64,000 bases of DNA from Croceicoccus sp. YJ47 (GCF_016745095.1 NZ_CP067087.1:996501-1060500); one strand, 5' to 3'; counted from the stretch's first letter, positions 44,282 to 56,821 are shown. Notes: generated by a model not told the origin, from the sequence alone. A program made the numbers and translations.

Positions 44282-46930
44282 ATGGATATTGCCCGCAACC
44301 CCGAACGCCCCGACGCCAACCCCGAAATGGCGGATGCCGCCCCCGAACCGCAGGCGCCCGCCACCGTGCGGCGGGAGGATTACACCCCGCCGGCCTGGCT
44401 GATCCCCGAAATCCACCTCGATTTCGAGCTGGGGCTGGAGGTGACGAAGCTGCGCACGACGATGAAGGTCGCGCGCAATCCCGACGGGCCGGCCGACCGC
44501 ACCATCCATCTGTGCGGCGACGGCATCGCGGTGCGGGAGCTGACCATCGATGGCGCGCAGGCCGAAGGCTGGACCATGAGCGGCGCCAACCTGCTGCTCC
44601 CCCTGTCGGGCGATGCGGCCTAGATCATGGTGGAGACGCATCTGCATCCCTCCACCAACAGCCAGCTCATGGGCCTCTATGCCTCGAACGGGATGCTCTG
44701 CACGCAGTGCGAGGCGGAAGGCTTCCGGCGCATCACGTTTTTCCCGGACCGGCCCGATGTCCTGTCGCGCTATACCGTGCGGATGACGGGGTCGAAGGCG
44801 GATTTCCCCGTGCTTTTGTCCAACGGCAATTGCACCGAAGCGGGCGAGGATGGCGACACCCATTACGCGGTGTGGCACGATCCCTGGCCCAAGCCGTCCT
44901 ATCTCTTCGCACTGGTGGCCGGGCGGCTGGTGTCGCGCCGCGACAGCTTTACCACCATGTCCGGGCGCAAGGTCGATCTCGCCATCTGGGTGCGCGAAGG
45001 GGACGAGGACCGCACCGGCCACGCGATGGAATCGCTCAAACACGCGATGCGCTGGGACGAAGAAACGTTCGGGCGGGAATATGACCTCGACCTGTTCAAC
45101 ATCGTGGCCGTGTCCGATTTCAACATGGGCGCGATGGAGAACAAGGGGCTGAACATCTTCAACACCCGCTACATCCTCGCCAATCCGGACACCGCGACCG
45201 ATGCCGATTACGACGCCATCGAAGGGGTCGTCGGCCATGAATATTTCCACAACTGGTCGGGCAATCGCGTCACCTGCCGCGACTGGTTCCAATTGTCGCT
45301 GAAGGAAGGGTTCACCGTCCTGCGCGACCAGATGTTCAGCGCCGCGATGGGCAGCGCGCCGGTCAAGCGGATCGAGGACGTGCGCATCCTGCGCGCCGCG
45401 CAGTTCCCGGAGGACAGCGGCCCGCTCGCCCACCCGATCCGGCCCGACAGCTATCAGGAAATCAGCAATTTCTACACCGCGACCGTCTATAACAAGGGCG
45501 CCGAGGTCATCCGCATGATGCACGCGATGGCGGGTGACAAGGCGTTCCGCAAAGGCAGCGACCTGTATTTCGAGCGCCACGACGGCGAGGCCGCCACCTG
45601 CGAGGATTTCATCACCGCGATGGAGGATGGCGCCGGTCTGGACCTGACGCAATTCCGCCGCTGGTACGAACAGGCGGGCACGCCGCGCGTCACCATGCGG
45701 GCGGAGCATCACGAGGCCGAAGGCGCGGTGACGCTGCATTTCACGCAGGCCGTCCCCGCCACCCCCGGACAGCCGGACAAGAAACCGATGCCGATCCCCC
45801 TGCGCGTCGCCCTGTTCGACCGGGCGATGCAGCGGCACGGCGGGGAACATCTGCTGATGCTGGACGCTGCGGAAAACAGCTTCCGCTTCACCGGATGCGC
45901 GACGCCGCCGGTGGTGTCGGCCAATCGCGGCTTTTCGGCGCCGATCGTACTCGATGCCGAGATGAGCGATACGGATCTCGTGTTCCTCGCCGCGCATGAC
46001 GATGACAGCTTCGCCCGCTACGAAGCGCAGCAGCAATTGCTGACCCGCGAATTGCTGGGCCGGGACGCGCATGGCGAGAACGGGGACCGCCGTGCCGCCA
46101 TTGCCGATGCGCTGGCCGCCGTGCTCGACGATACGCGCATCGACGACCTGATGCGGGGCGAGCTGATGACCTTGCCGGCGATCTCGTTCCTGATCGAGCA
46201 GGCCGTACCCGCCGATCCGGGTGCGCTGGTCGCCGCGCGCGACGGGTTGCGCGAATATCTGGGCACGCGGTTGTCGGGGCCGCTCACCGCGCTTTACGAG
46301 CGTGCCGCCGCCGTGCCCTACGACCTGTCCGCGGAAAGCCGCGGCGCGCGCAAGGTGAAGACGCTCGCGCTCTCGCTGCTTTCCGCAGCGGACGAGGCAC
46401 ACGGCGCGCAGCTGGCGCAGGCGCAATATCGCGCCGCCGACAACATGACCGACCGGCAGGGCGCGATGATGGTGATGGCCAGCCTCGACGTGACCCAGCG
46501 CGCGGAATTGCTCGCCGATTTCCACCGCCGCCATGCGGGCGACGCGCTGGTCATCGACAAATGGTTCGCGATCCAGGCCAGCGCCAGCCACGCCGACGTT
46601 CTCGATCATGTCGCCGCGCTGGCCGATCATCCCGACTTCACGATGAAGAACCCCAATCGCGTCCGTTCGCTGTACATGACGATGGCGGGCAACCCGGCGG
46701 CGTTCCACGACGAAAGCGGGCGCGGCTATGCCATGATCGCCGATCTCATCATCGCGCTCGACCCGATCAATGCGCAAACGGCGGCGCGCTTCGTCCCCGC
46801 GCTTGGCCGCTGGCGCCGGATCGAACCGAAGCGGGCCGCGATGATGCGCGCCGCGCTGGAACGGATTGCGGCCCGGCCCCGATTGTCGAAGGACGTGCGC
46901 GAGCAGGTCGGCAAGAGCCTCGAGGACTGA
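44282..46930 (+). CDS. pepN: Aminopeptidase N, interrupted by in-frame TAG
   Basis: M1-family zinc aminopeptidase. After 113 codons TAG 44621-44623 interrupts the frame where family members have glutamate (LSGDAA-E-IMVETHLHP), and the same frame continues to 46930. Downstream lie CEAEGFRRITFFPDRPDV, the substrate motif MGAMENKGLN, the zinc site HEYFHNWSGNRV with the second E in LSLKEG, and the full C-terminal helical domain. A single G-to-T change explains the stop. If real, only a truncated product or internal initiation (ATG 44627) would remain; internal initiation would drop the first N-terminal strands. Confidence 0.85.
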
Positions 46931-46932
46931 AC

Positions 46933-47697
46933 ATGTCGGTCGACATCATTCGCTGCGACGTGCTCGACGGGATGGAGCATGGCTTTCTCGGGCGGCGCGG
47001 GGGCATATCGTCAGGGCAATATGCGGGATTGAATGTCGGGCTGGGCTCCGACGATCTGCCACGCGCCATCGCCGCCAACCGGACGCGCGCCGTCGATGCC
47101 GTGATGCCCGGAGGCGAATTGTGCACCGTGTTTCAAGTGCATTCGGCGGACGCGGTGACGATCCGCTCCCCCTTTCCCGACGATGCCCGGCCCCATGCCG
47201 ATGCGATGGTGACCGACCGGCCCGGCCTCCTGCTCGGCATATTGACCGCCGATTGCGCGCCCGTTCTGCTCGCCGATACGGCGGCGGGGGTGGTTGGCGC
47301 AGCGCATGCGGGATGGCGCGGCGCGATCGGCGGGGTGACCGACGCGGTCATCACGGCGATGGAGGAACTGGGCGCATCGCGCGACAATATCGGCGCCGCG
47401 ATCGGGCCATGCATCGCACAGAAAAGCTACGAGGTGGACGACGGCTTCCGCCTGACCTTCGTGGGCCGGGACGAGGCGAACGAGCGATTTTTCAAGGACG
47501 GGCGCCCCGGCCATGCGCAATTCGACCTTGCCGGATATGTTGCATCGCGCCTTGCCGATGCGGGCATTTCGCGCATCGCCATCACCGGCGAGGACACCGC
47601 ATCGCAGCCGGATCGCTATTTTTCCTACCGCCGTGCGACATTGGCAGGGGAAAGCGGATATGGCCGGCAGATCAGCCTGATCGGCATTGCATCATAG
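46933..47697 (+). CDS. pgeF: Peptidoglycan editing factor / polyphenol oxidase family (PgeF)
   Basis: 254 residues of the DUF152/laccase-domain family: MEHGFLGRRGGIS, VFQVHSADAVTI, ILTADCAPVLLAD, GAAHAGWRGAIGG, and AIGPCIAQKSYEV, with the His/Cys residues that bind zinc. PgeF removes misincorporated serine-containing precursors from peptidoglycan synthesis. It starts 2 bases after pepN, so the two are cotranscribed. Confidence 0.88.
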   Translation: MSVDIIRCDVLDGMEHGFLGRRGGISSGQYAGLNVGLGSDDLPRAIAANRTRAVDAVMPGGELCTVFQVHSADAVTIRSPFPDDARPHADAMVTDRPGLLLGILTADCAPVLLADTAAGVVGAAHAGWRGAIGGVTDAVITAMEELGASRDNIGAAIGPCIAQKSYEVDDGFRLTFVGRDEANERFFKDGRPGHAQFDLAGYVASRLADAGISRIAITGEDTASQPDRYFSYRRATLAGESGYGRQISLIGIAS

Positions 47698-47738
47698 GAT
47701 GCTTGCGTTTGGCAAATGTGTGGGGATAATCGCGCCCG

Positions 47739-47963
47739 ATGACCGAGCAGACAACCGACAGCGCCGAAACCGCGAAGCTTCGCCACGAAATGCGCAACCT
47801 TGAAGCGCAGATCGAAATGCTGTGCCGTCTGCTGTCCGAAGGGGCCGAACGGCTCGAACAGATCGTCGCCGACGATTGCGCGCCCGAACGCCGCGAAGAG
47901 GCGATGAAAACCGCCCGCCGCCTGCGCCGCGCGACGGAGACCAGCCGCAGCATCGGCGACTGA
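47739..47963 (+). CDS. Small coiled-coil hypothetical protein
   Basis: 74 residues with a single predicted coiled coil (KLRHEMRNLEAQIEMLCRLL) and a basic tail (KTARRLRRATETSR). It starts 41 bases after pgeF and could be the last gene of that operon. No family is recognised; a short spacer and the leftward nitronate monooxygenase gene follow. Confidence 0.55.
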   Translation: MTEQTTDSAETAKLRHEMRNLEAQIEMLCRLLSEGAERLEQIVADDCAPERREEAMKTARRLRRATETSRSIGD

Positions 47964-47987
47964 TACCCCGTCTGCGCGTTCCCTGCC

Positions 47988-48998
47988 CTACCGGCGGGTC
48001 AGCGCATCCTCGGACTGTGCCATAAGGTCTGCCAGAATGGTCGCGACCGGCTCCTCCGCCGTGACCATGCCGACCGACTGCCCCGCCATGAGCGAGCCGT
48101 TCTCCACATCGCCGTCGATCACCGCGCGGCGCAGCGCGCCCGCCCAGTAATGCTCGATCTGCAATTGCGCCTCCGCCATTTCGAGGCCTTCTGTATCCAG
48201 CATGCCGGCCACTTCGCGCTGTTTCGTGGTGAACGCCTCGGTGCCCTTGTTCTTCAACGCGCGCACCGGAATGACCGGGAGCCGCGCGTCGAGCTGCACG
48301 CTCGCCACCGCGTCGCGGGCATTGGCGCGGAAAAACGCCTTCTTGAAATCGGGATGGGCGATCGATTCGGTGGCGCAGGCAAAGCGCGTGCCAAGCTGCA
48401 CGCCCGCCGCCCCCATTTCGAGATAGCCTGCCATCGCCTCCCCCCGGCCAATGCCGCCCGCCACGAAGACGAGGTGATCGCCCGATAGCGAGGGCAGGAA
48501 TTCCTGCGCCAGCACGCTGGTCGAGACAGGGCCGATATGGCCGCCTGCCTCCATCCCCTCGATCACCATGGCGTCGGCGCCGGAACGCAGCAATTTCTTC
48601 GCCAGCGCGAGCGTCGGGGCAAAGCAGATCACCTTCGCGCCCGAGGCCTTGATCGCCTCGACGCTGCCCTTGGGCGGCAATCCGCCGGCCAGCACGACAT
48701 GGCCGACGCCATGCCCGGCGCACACATCGATCAATGCCATGATGTCGGGATGCATCGTGATGAGGTTCACGCCGAACGGGCGATCGGTCATCGCCTTGGT
48801 CGCGGCGATTTCGGCGTCGAGCAATTCCGGCGTCATCGCCCCGCACGCGATCACGCCGAACCCGCCCGCATTGGACATGGCCGACACCAGGTTCCGTTCG
48901 GAAACCCAGCTCATCGCGCCGCACATGATTGCATATTCGCTGCCGAGGAAATCGGCGCCGCGCCGCATCAGCGCGGCTGTTTTCACAAAATCACTCAT
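47988..48998 (-). CDS. Nitronate monooxygenase family flavoprotein
   Basis: 336 residues of the 2-nitropropane dioxygenase/FabK-like TIM-barrel family: MCGAMSWVSERNLVSAMSNAGG, FGVNLITMHPD, IEGMEAGGHIGPV (FMN-binding, catalytic-His region), VAGGIGRGEAMAGYLEMGAAG. Family enzymes oxidise nitronates or reduce enoyl substrates with FMN. ATG 48998 fits the family start. Confidence 0.87.
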   Translation of the reverse strand: MSDFVKTAALMRRGADFLGSEYAIMCGAMSWVSERNLVSAMSNAGGFGVIACGAMTPELLDAEIAATKAMTDRPFGVNLITMHPDIMALIDVCAGHGVGHVVLAGGLPPKGSVEAIKASGAKVICFAPTLALAKKLLRSGADAMVIEGMEAGGHIGPVSTSVLAQEFLPSLSGDHLVFVAGGIGRGEAMAGYLEMGAAGVQLGTRFACATESIAHPDFKKAFFRANARDAVASVQLDARLPVIPVRALKNKGTEAFTTKQREVAGMLDTEGLEMAEAQLQIEHYWAGALRRAVIDGDVENGSLMAGQSVGMVTAEEPVATILADLMAQSEDALTRR

Positions 48999-49057
48999 GG
49001 GGACGGCGCTTACGCCCGCCGGGGCGTTGCGGCAATAGGAGGATTCGTAATCGAATA

Positions 49058-49096
49058 AAGCGTTTACTCTATCCGTTATGCATCGTTTTACCCGAT
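49058..49096. promoter_or_regulatory. Candidate peroxide-regulator operator upstream of katG
   Basis: ATCG-N7-CGAT at 49082-49096 (ATCGTTTTACCCGAT) is a dyad with OxyR-like half-site spacing, and a degenerate copy lies at 49058-49072 (AAGCGTTTACTCTAT). A near-identical dyad stands before ahpC. Confidence 0.45.
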
Positions 49097-49167
49097 GATC
49101 GGATAAGGGCTATGAGTGAGGCGTTGCAGATAGCGGGGTGCGACGCCCCACAGATGGAAGAGGATGA

Positions 49168-51363
<2,196 letters not shown>

Positions 51364-51417
51364 TCGGGCCCGAATGACCGAATAGCCGGGCGTCCCCCCT
51401 GAAAGCGTCCGGCACTT

Positions 51418-51453
51418 CGCCCCGCCCCTGTTCAACGGGGGCGGGGCGATTTT
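51418..51453. terminator. Strong hairpin terminator between katG and lysC
   Basis: CGCCCCGCCCC (51418-51428) pairs with GGGGCGGGGCG (51438-51448), followed by ATTTTC on the + strand; it serves the convergent katG and lysC genes. Confidence 0.85.
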
Positions 51454-51466
51454 CTGCGCAAAAGGA

Positions 51467-52735
51467 TCAGGCCGCCTCGTCCACCGCGTCCAGACCGTAG
51501 GCGGTGTGGAGGACACGCACGGCCAGCTCGGTCTCGTCCTCGTCGATGAGCACCGACACCTTGATTTCCGATGTCGTGATCGCCTGGATATTGATGCCGC
51601 GGTCGGCCAGGGCGGCGAACATCTGTGCCGCGACGCCGGCGTGGCTCTTCATGCCGACGCCCACGACGCTGATCTTCGCGACCTGGCTGTCGGTGATGAT
51701 GCGGTTGAAGCCGATGCTCTCGCGCCGGTCTTCGAGCAGCGCCTGCGTGCGGGCGAGGTCGGCCTGCGGCACGGTGAAGGTCACGTCGGTTTCGCCCTTT
51801 TCGCGGCCGACGTTCTGGATAATCATGTCCACGTTGATCGACGCATCGGCCAGCGGGGTGAAGATATTGGCGACTGCGCCCGGCTTGTCCGGCACGCGGG
51901 TCAGGATGACCTTGGCCTCGTTCTTGTCATGCGCAATGCCGGTGACGTGTTGGCGTTCCATGTCCAGCTTCTCCATTTCCTCGTCAGAGACGATCAGTGT
52001 TCCCGGCAGATCGTCGGCCGGCGGCGCGTCGTCGTCGATGAAGCTCGACAGGACCTGCACACGCACGCCTTCCTTCATCGCCAGCCCGACCGAGCGGGTC
52101 TGCAGCACCTTTGCCCCGACGCTGGCGAGTTCGAGCATTTCCTCATACGTCACCGCCTTCAGCTTGCGCGCGCGGGCGACGATGCGGGGGTCGGTGGTAT
52201 AGACGCCGTCGACGTCGGTATAGATGTCGCAGCGGTCCGCAGAAATCGCCGCCGCCACCGCCACGGCGGAGGTGTCGGACCCGCCGCGCCCCATGGTGGT
52301 CACGCGCCCGTCGATCGACAGCCCCTGAAACCCCGGCAGCACGGCAATCTCGCCTGCCGCCATCGCATTGCACAGCCGGTCGGAATCGATCGCATCGACG
52401 CGCGCCTTCGCATGGCTTTCCACCGTGCGGATCGGCACCTGCCAGCCCATCCACGACCGCGCCTTGCAGCCCAGCGCCTGAAGCGTGAGGGCGAGCAGCC
52501 CCGCCGTCACCTGTTCACCGCTGGCGACGACGACGTCATATTCCGCCGGGTCGAAAAGCGGGTTCGCCTCCCGGCAGAAATTGACCAGCCGGTCGGTTTC
52601 GCCCGCCATGGCCGACACGACGACGGCGACCTCGTGGCCGGCTTCTTGCTGACGCCGCACGATATTGGCGACGCGGCGAATACGCTCCGTCCCTGCCATC
52701 GAGGTGCCGCCGAATTTCATCACGATACGCGCCAA
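51467..52735 (-). CDS. lysC: Aspartate kinase
   Basis: 422 residues: catalytic domain with VMKFGGTSMAGTERI, VVSAMAGETDRL, LPGFQGLSIDGRVTTMGRGGSDT, and two C-terminal ACT domains (VTGIAHDKNEAKVILT, ISVVGVGMKSHAGVAAQMF) that mediate inhibition by lysine and/or threonine. It starts the aspartate-family amino acid pathway. It is divergent from ubiG with only 53 bases between starts. Confidence 0.94.
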   Translation of the reverse strand: MARIVMKFGGTSMAGTERIRRVANIVRRQQEAGHEVAVVVSAMAGETDRLVNFCREANPLFDPAEYDVVVASGEQVTAGLLALTLQALGCKARSWMGWQVPIRTVESHAKARVDAIDSDRLCNAMAAGEIAVLPGFQGLSIDGRVTTMGRGGSDTSAVAVAAAISADRCDIYTDVDGVYTTDPRIVARARKLKAVTYEEMLELASVGAKVLQTRSVGLAMKEGVRVQVLSSFIDDDAPPADDLPGTLIVSDEEMEKLDMERQHVTGIAHDKNEAKVILTRVPDKPGAVANIFTPLADASINVDMIIQNVGREKGETDVTFTVPQADLARTQALLEDRRESIGFNRIITDSQVAKISVVGVGMKSHAGVAAQMFAALADRGINIQAITTSEIKVSVLIDEDETELAVRVLHTAYGLDAVDEAA

Positions 52736-52788
52736 GCCGCTGTGCCTTTCGCTGGAAGTGGGTTCGCGGCGCTGTTAGTCTGACTGCT

Positions 52789-53571
52789 ATGGAAAATGCA
52801 ACTGTATCACCTGAAACCGGCTCATCGCCCGAAACCCGTGCCGCGGCCCCCGTCGGCGCGACCATCCGTGCGGACGAGGCCGCGCATTTCGGCGCGCTCG
52901 CCCGCGAATGGTGGGATCCTGCGGGATCGTCGGCGATGTTGCACCGGCTCAATCCCGTGCGGCTGCGCTATATTCGCGAGGCGATCGATGCGCATTGGGC
53001 GGGCGATATTCATGCGCGCCGGCCTCTTGGGGACAAGCGCGCGCTCGACGTCGGGTGCGGCGCGGGGCTGCTGTGCGAACCGCTGGCCCGGCTCGGCGGG
53101 GCGGTCACGGGCGTCGATGCGGCGGCGGAAAACATCGCGGTGGCGCGCGCCCATGCCGATGCGATGGGCCTTTCCATCGATTACCATGCGGGCGAGCTGG
53201 CCGCGCTGGAGGACGGTCCGTTCGACCTCGTCACCTCGATGGAAGTGATCGAACATGTCGCGGACAAGGGCGCCTTCGTCCACGCGTTGTCGCAAAAGCT
53301 CGCGCCGGGCGGGTTGATGATCCTGTCCACCCCGAACCGGACGGCGCGGTCGCGGCTGCTGCTGGTGGAGGGGGCGGAACGGCTCGGCATGGTGCCGCGG
53401 GGCACGCATGACTGGAACCGGTTCATCATTCCGGACGAGCTTGAGGCATTGCTGCGCGCCGCGGGGCTGGCGATGCACAACCTTCGCGGCATCGGCTTTT
53501 CACCGATGCGCGGGCTGGAACTGTCCGACGATCTGGCGCTGAACTATATCGTGACGGTCACGCGCGACTAA
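52789..53571 (+). CDS. ubiG: Ubiquinone biosynthesis O-methyltransferase UbiG
   Basis: 260 residues of class I SAM methyltransferase: N-terminal helix HFGALAREWWDP, motif I ALDVGCGAGLLCEPLARLG, MEVIEHVADK, and STPNRTARS with GTHDWNRFI. It performs both O-methylations in ubiquinone synthesis. An acidic/Ala-rich leader of about 30 residues precedes the domain. Confidence 0.93.
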   Translation: MENATVSPETGSSPETRAAAPVGATIRADEAAHFGALAREWWDPAGSSAMLHRLNPVRLRYIREAIDAHWAGDIHARRPLGDKRALDVGCGAGLLCEPLARLGGAVTGVDAAAENIAVARAHADAMGLSIDYHAGELAALEDGPFDLVTSMEVIEHVADKGAFVHALSQKLAPGGLMILSTPNRTARSRLLLVEGAERLGMVPRGTHDWNRFIIPDELEALLRAAGLAMHNLRGIGFSPMRGLELSDDLALNYIVTVTRD

Positions 53572-53578
53572 GGCCCGG

Positions 53579-54475
53579 TTACAAGGCGGCGTAAAGCGAG
53601 AGGATCGCGGCAAAGGCCCGGTTCGCCGCCGCCGCGTCATAGGCGGGCGAATCGATCACGGTCCAGCCATGGTCGGCGGGATAGACCTCCACCACCGCGG
53701 GCACGTTCGCCGCATCGGCGGCCTCGCGCAGCGCGGTCTTGGCCGAGGGATCCTTCGCATCGTCGTTCTGCGCGATGGCGAACAGGAACGCAGCCTGCGT
53801 CTGATCCAGAATGCGATGCGGGCTGTTCGATTCGTCGACGACCAGCCCCCCGCCGTGGAGCGAGGCCGCCGCCCGCACCCGCGCGGGCACCGCCGCCGCC
53901 GTGCGCACGGTATAGGGACCGCCCATGCAATACCCCTGCGTCCCGATGCCGCGCGTCGTATCGACGGCGGCCTGCGCATCGAGCCATGCGATGAAGGCGC
54001 GCGCATCGGTTGTCGTGCGGGCGGGATTGATCGCCTGACGCATGGGTTCGATCTTCGCGCTGCCTTCGGGCGTGCGCCATTCGCTGAACGTGTCGAGGAT
54101 CGGGGCGCGGGCGTTGCGATAATAATGGTTCACGGCGAGCACGGCATAACCCTCCTGCGCGAACTTGCGCGCCTTCACCTTGAACGCCTCGCGCAGGCCG
54201 GCGACATCGGGCCAGAGCAGGATTGCCGGGCGGCGCCCTTCGGCGGGGTGGACGAAAAACGCATCGGCGGTGCCGTCGGGCGTCGCAATATCGACCATGC
54301 CCTCGGTCAATCCGGCCCCGGCATCGGCGCCGCCCATGCCGCCATCCATCGTGGTGCAGGACGCGGCGAAAGCGGCCGCCCCCATCGCGGCGAATTGCCG
54401 CCGGGAAAGGCCGCGCCGCGCGAGCGCCGCATCATGCTCGGAAAAATCGTCCGGGCCGGTTCTGTCCTCGCACAT
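53579..54475 (-). CDS. Dienelactone hydrolase family protein with Tat leader
   Basis: 298 residues with a Tat-type leader after a 22-residue acidic prefix (LSRRQFAAMGAAAFAASC, possible lipobox), then an alpha/beta-hydrolase fold: AILLWPDVAGLREAF, GYCMGGPYTVRTA (nucleophile Cys), and a final DHGW (His). Substrate unknown. The 3' ends of ubiG and this gene are 7 bases apart. Confidence 0.83.
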   Translation of the reverse strand: MCEDRTGPDDFSEHDAALARRGLSRRQFAAMGAAAFAASCTTMDGGMGGADAGAGLTEGMVDIATPDGTADAFFVHPAEGRRPAILLWPDVAGLREAFKVKARKFAQEGYAVLAVNHYYRNARAPILDTFSEWRTPEGSAKIEPMRQAINPARTTTDARAFIAWLDAQAAVDTTRGIGTQGYCMGGPYTVRTAAAVPARVRAAASLHGGGLVVDESNSPHRILDQTQAAFLFAIAQNDDAKDPSAKTALREAADAANVPAVVEVYPADHGWTVIDSPAYDAAAANRAFAAILSLYAAL

Positions 54476-54510
54476 GGGTCACGCTCCTGTCGCTGTTCTC
54501 GATCCGGCGC

Positions 54511-54861
54511 CTAGAGCAATGCGGCGCGCCATTCCGCCTCGTCGAATCCAACCAGCAGACCGCCCGCATGTTCCACCACCGGCCGTTTGATCAGTGCGGG
54601 ATGCTCCACCATGAGCGCTACTCCCGCATCGTCGTCGATTGCCTCCTTCGCCGTATCCGGCAGCTTGCGCCACGTGGTCCCCCGCCGGTTGAGAAGCGTA
54701 TCGCGCCCCGCCGTCCGCATCCATCCGGCGAGCCGGTCGGGATCGGTCCCGTCCTTCCTGAAATCATGGAACCGGTAGTCCACCCCTTCGGTATCCAGCC
54801 ATTTGCGCGCCTTGCGCACGGTGTCGCAATTGGGAATGCCGTAAAGCACGATCTGGGTCAT
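54511..54861 (-). CDS. ArsC/Spx-family thioredoxin-fold protein (YffB-like)
   Basis: 116 residues with the CxD start GIPNCDTVRKARKWLD, LLNRRGTTWRKL, and a C-terminal VEHPALIKRPVV segment, as in the YffB/ArsC reductase-like family. Only one cysteine is at the active site, so it may act with glutathione or be non-catalytic. Not an arsenic operon: no ars genes are near. Confidence 0.85.
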   Translation of the reverse strand: MTQIVLYGIPNCDTVRKARKWLDTEGVDYRFHDFRKDGTDPDRLAGWMRTAGRDTLLNRRGTTWRKLPDTAKEAIDDDAGVALMVEHPALIKRPVVEHAGGLLVGFDEAEWRAALL

Positions 54862-55082
54862 GGGCGTGATGCTCCTGTCGATGGGAATGAACGCAACGGC
54901 GCCCGGTGATGATTACGGTTAATGTCGTGCGTCGCGGTTAATATTGGATGGCCCGGCCCCCGCATCGAACCCCGCGATTCCCCATAGGGCACCTATAAAC
55001 CGTCCCTCAAGTGCCGTCCTGTATCGTTGGGTTGGGCACCGTGGGTGACCTCCATGCGCGAATTTCGAACTGGTCCAAGGCA

Positions 55083-55538
55083 ATGAAAGAGAAATCTCAG
55101 AGGGATCACCCCCGCGTGGTGTCGCTTCACCCCTTCGAAGGCATCGTGCTTTCCCACGGGGATAGTGCGCTCGAGCTGCTCATGCAGAGCGAGGATTGCG
55201 TCAAGATCCTGGGCGTGGACGGCACGCTGGAGCATATCAATTGCGGCGGGTTGCGCGCTTTGGAACTTGCCCATGAAAGTGAAATCCTCGGCAGGATATG
55301 GTGGGACATCTGGCCGGAGCGATCCCGTCCCTTCGTGCGGCGCGAATTCATGGAGGCGCTCTCCGGATCGCCGCGCATGTTCAAGGCACGTTGCCCCACC
55401 GCGCTCGGCACGCCGCGGTGCTGGTCGGTCAATCTCAAGCCGCTGATTTCGCGGGCGGGGCCGGTGGTGTCGATCCTGTGCGTGTCGCGCGACATTACCG
55501 AAGATAGCGACACGGCGGAGATCGCACAGATCGCCTGA
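55083..55538 (+). CDS. PAS-domain protein
   Basis: 151 residues containing one PAS fold: the first strand VKILGVDGTLEHINCGG, LGRIWWDIWPERSRPFV and the terminal RAGPVVSILCVSRDITE. No output domain follows; it may sense a ligand or redox state and signal through a partner. ATG 55083 is used; an upstream GTG (55011) in the frame would add 24 residues. Confidence 0.75.
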   Translation: MKEKSQRDHPRVVSLHPFEGIVLSHGDSALELLMQSEDCVKILGVDGTLEHINCGGLRALELAHESEILGRIWWDIWPERSRPFVRREFMEALSGSPRMFKARCPTALGTPRCWSVNLKPLISRAGPVVSILCVSRDITEDSDTAEIAQIA

Positions 55539-55628
55539 CCCCTGCGCGGTCCATCGGTTGCGGTGGACATTTGCGCACAAAACGCCAAAAGCGCCCCCAC
55601 CATCCCATCCGATTGCAGGGGCCAGGAC

Positions 55629-56723
55629 ATGAGCGTAAACACATTCGGCCGCGTGCTGCGCTTTACCACGTGGGGCGAAAGCCACGGGCCCGCGCTGGGC
55701 GCCGTGGTCGACGGGTGCCCGCCGGGCATCGCCCTCTCCGAAACCGACATACAACCCTTCCTCGACGCGCGCCGTCCCGGCACCAGCCGTTTCACGACAC
55801 AGCGGCGCGAACCCGACGCGGTGCGCATATTGTCGGGCGTGTTCGCGGGGGAAGACGCGGTGCAGCGCACGACGGGGACGCCGATCTCGCTCATGATCGA
55901 AAATACCGATCAACGCTCGAAGGATTATTCGGACGTCGCGCAAAGCTATCGCCCCGGCCACGCCGATTATGCCTATGACGCGAAATATGGCTTTCGCGAT
56001 TATCGCGGCGGCGGGCGGAGCAGCGCACGCGAAACCGCGGCGCGGGTCGCGGCGGGTGCCGTGGCGCGGCGAATCGTGGGCGGCGTGACGATCCGCGCAT
56101 GGGTGTCGGCCATCGGCGGCGACGCGATCGACCCTGCGAATTTCGATGGGGAGGAAATCGGCCGGAACCCCTTTTTCTGTCCCGACGCCAAGGCCGCCGA
56201 ACGCTGGACCGCGGCGGTGGATGACGCGCGCAAGGCCGGCTCCTCGCTCGGCGCGGTGGTCGAATGCGAGGCGGTGGGCGTGCCCGCCGGATGGGGCGCG
56301 CCCGTCTATGGCAAGCTGGACGCCGATCTGGCCGCCGCGATGATGGGCATCAACGCGGTAAAGGGCGTGGAAATCGGCGACGGCTTCGGCGCCGCGGCGC
56401 TCCGCGGGGAGGAAAACGCCGACCCGATGCGGCCCGGTGCGGACGGCGTGACCTTCGCCGCCAATCACGCAGGCGGCATCGCCGGCGGCATTTCGACGGG
56501 ACAGCCCGTGCGCGTGCGGGTCGCGTTCAAGCCGACCTCGTCCATCCTCATCCCCGTGCCGACCGTAACCCGCGACGGCGGGGCCGGCGAAATCGTCACG
56601 AAAGGCCGCCACGATCCATGCGTCGGCATTCGCGGCGTGCCGGTGGTGGAGGCGATGATGGCGCTTGTCCTTGCCGATCATGCGATGCTGCATCGGGCGC
56701 AATGCGGGCCGGGCGAATTGTGA
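55629..56723 (+). CDS. aroC: Chorismate synthase
   Basis: 364 residues: final step of the shikimate pathway, using reduced FMN. Visible signatures: [32 protein letters not shown], the RPGHADY-type segment, [32 protein letters not shown], and [14 protein letters not shown]. Full length and the start at 55629 give the expected [20 protein letters not shown] opening. No other aro genes are near. Confidence 0.95.
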   Translation: MSVNTFGRVLRFTTWGESHGPALGAVVDGCPPGIALSETDIQPFLDARRPGTSRFTTQRREPDAVRILSGVFAGEDAVQRTTGTPISLMIENTDQRSKDYSDVAQSYRPGHADYAYDAKYGFRDYRGGGRSSARETAARVAAGAVARRIVGGVTIRAWVSAIGGDAIDPANFDGEEIGRNPFFCPDAKAAERWTAAVDDARKAGSSLGAVVECEAVGVPAGWGAPVYGKLDADLAAAMMGINAVKGVEIGDGFGAAALRGEENADPMRPGADGVTFAANHAGGIAGGISTGQPVRVRVAFKPTSSILIPVPTVTRDGGAGEIVTKGRHDPCVGIRGVPVVEAMMALVLADHAMLHRAQCGPGEL

Positions 56724-56795
56724 GACCCTGAAATTCCGCGCTGCATCAACGGCTTGCCGCGTTGATCGAACGTTTCGGCTGACGCAGAAGGTTTC

Positions 56796-56821
56796 ATCGA
56801 TTTACTCGATTAATATCATCG
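56796..56821. promoter_or_regulatory. Candidate peroxide-regulator operator upstream of ahpC
   Basis: ATCG-N7-CGAT-N7-ATCG: ATCG at 56796, CGAT at 56807, ATCG at 56818, each 11 bases apart, the spacing of OxyR half-sites. The first 15 bases (ATCGATTTACTCGAT) differ at two positions from the katG dyad. Confidence 0.5.

Noticed and set aside
43382-46777. 1131-codon minus-strand frame including the YeeZ-like gene
   Set aside because: Only the last 273 codons (start 44203) have family sequence; the rest is antisense to pepN.
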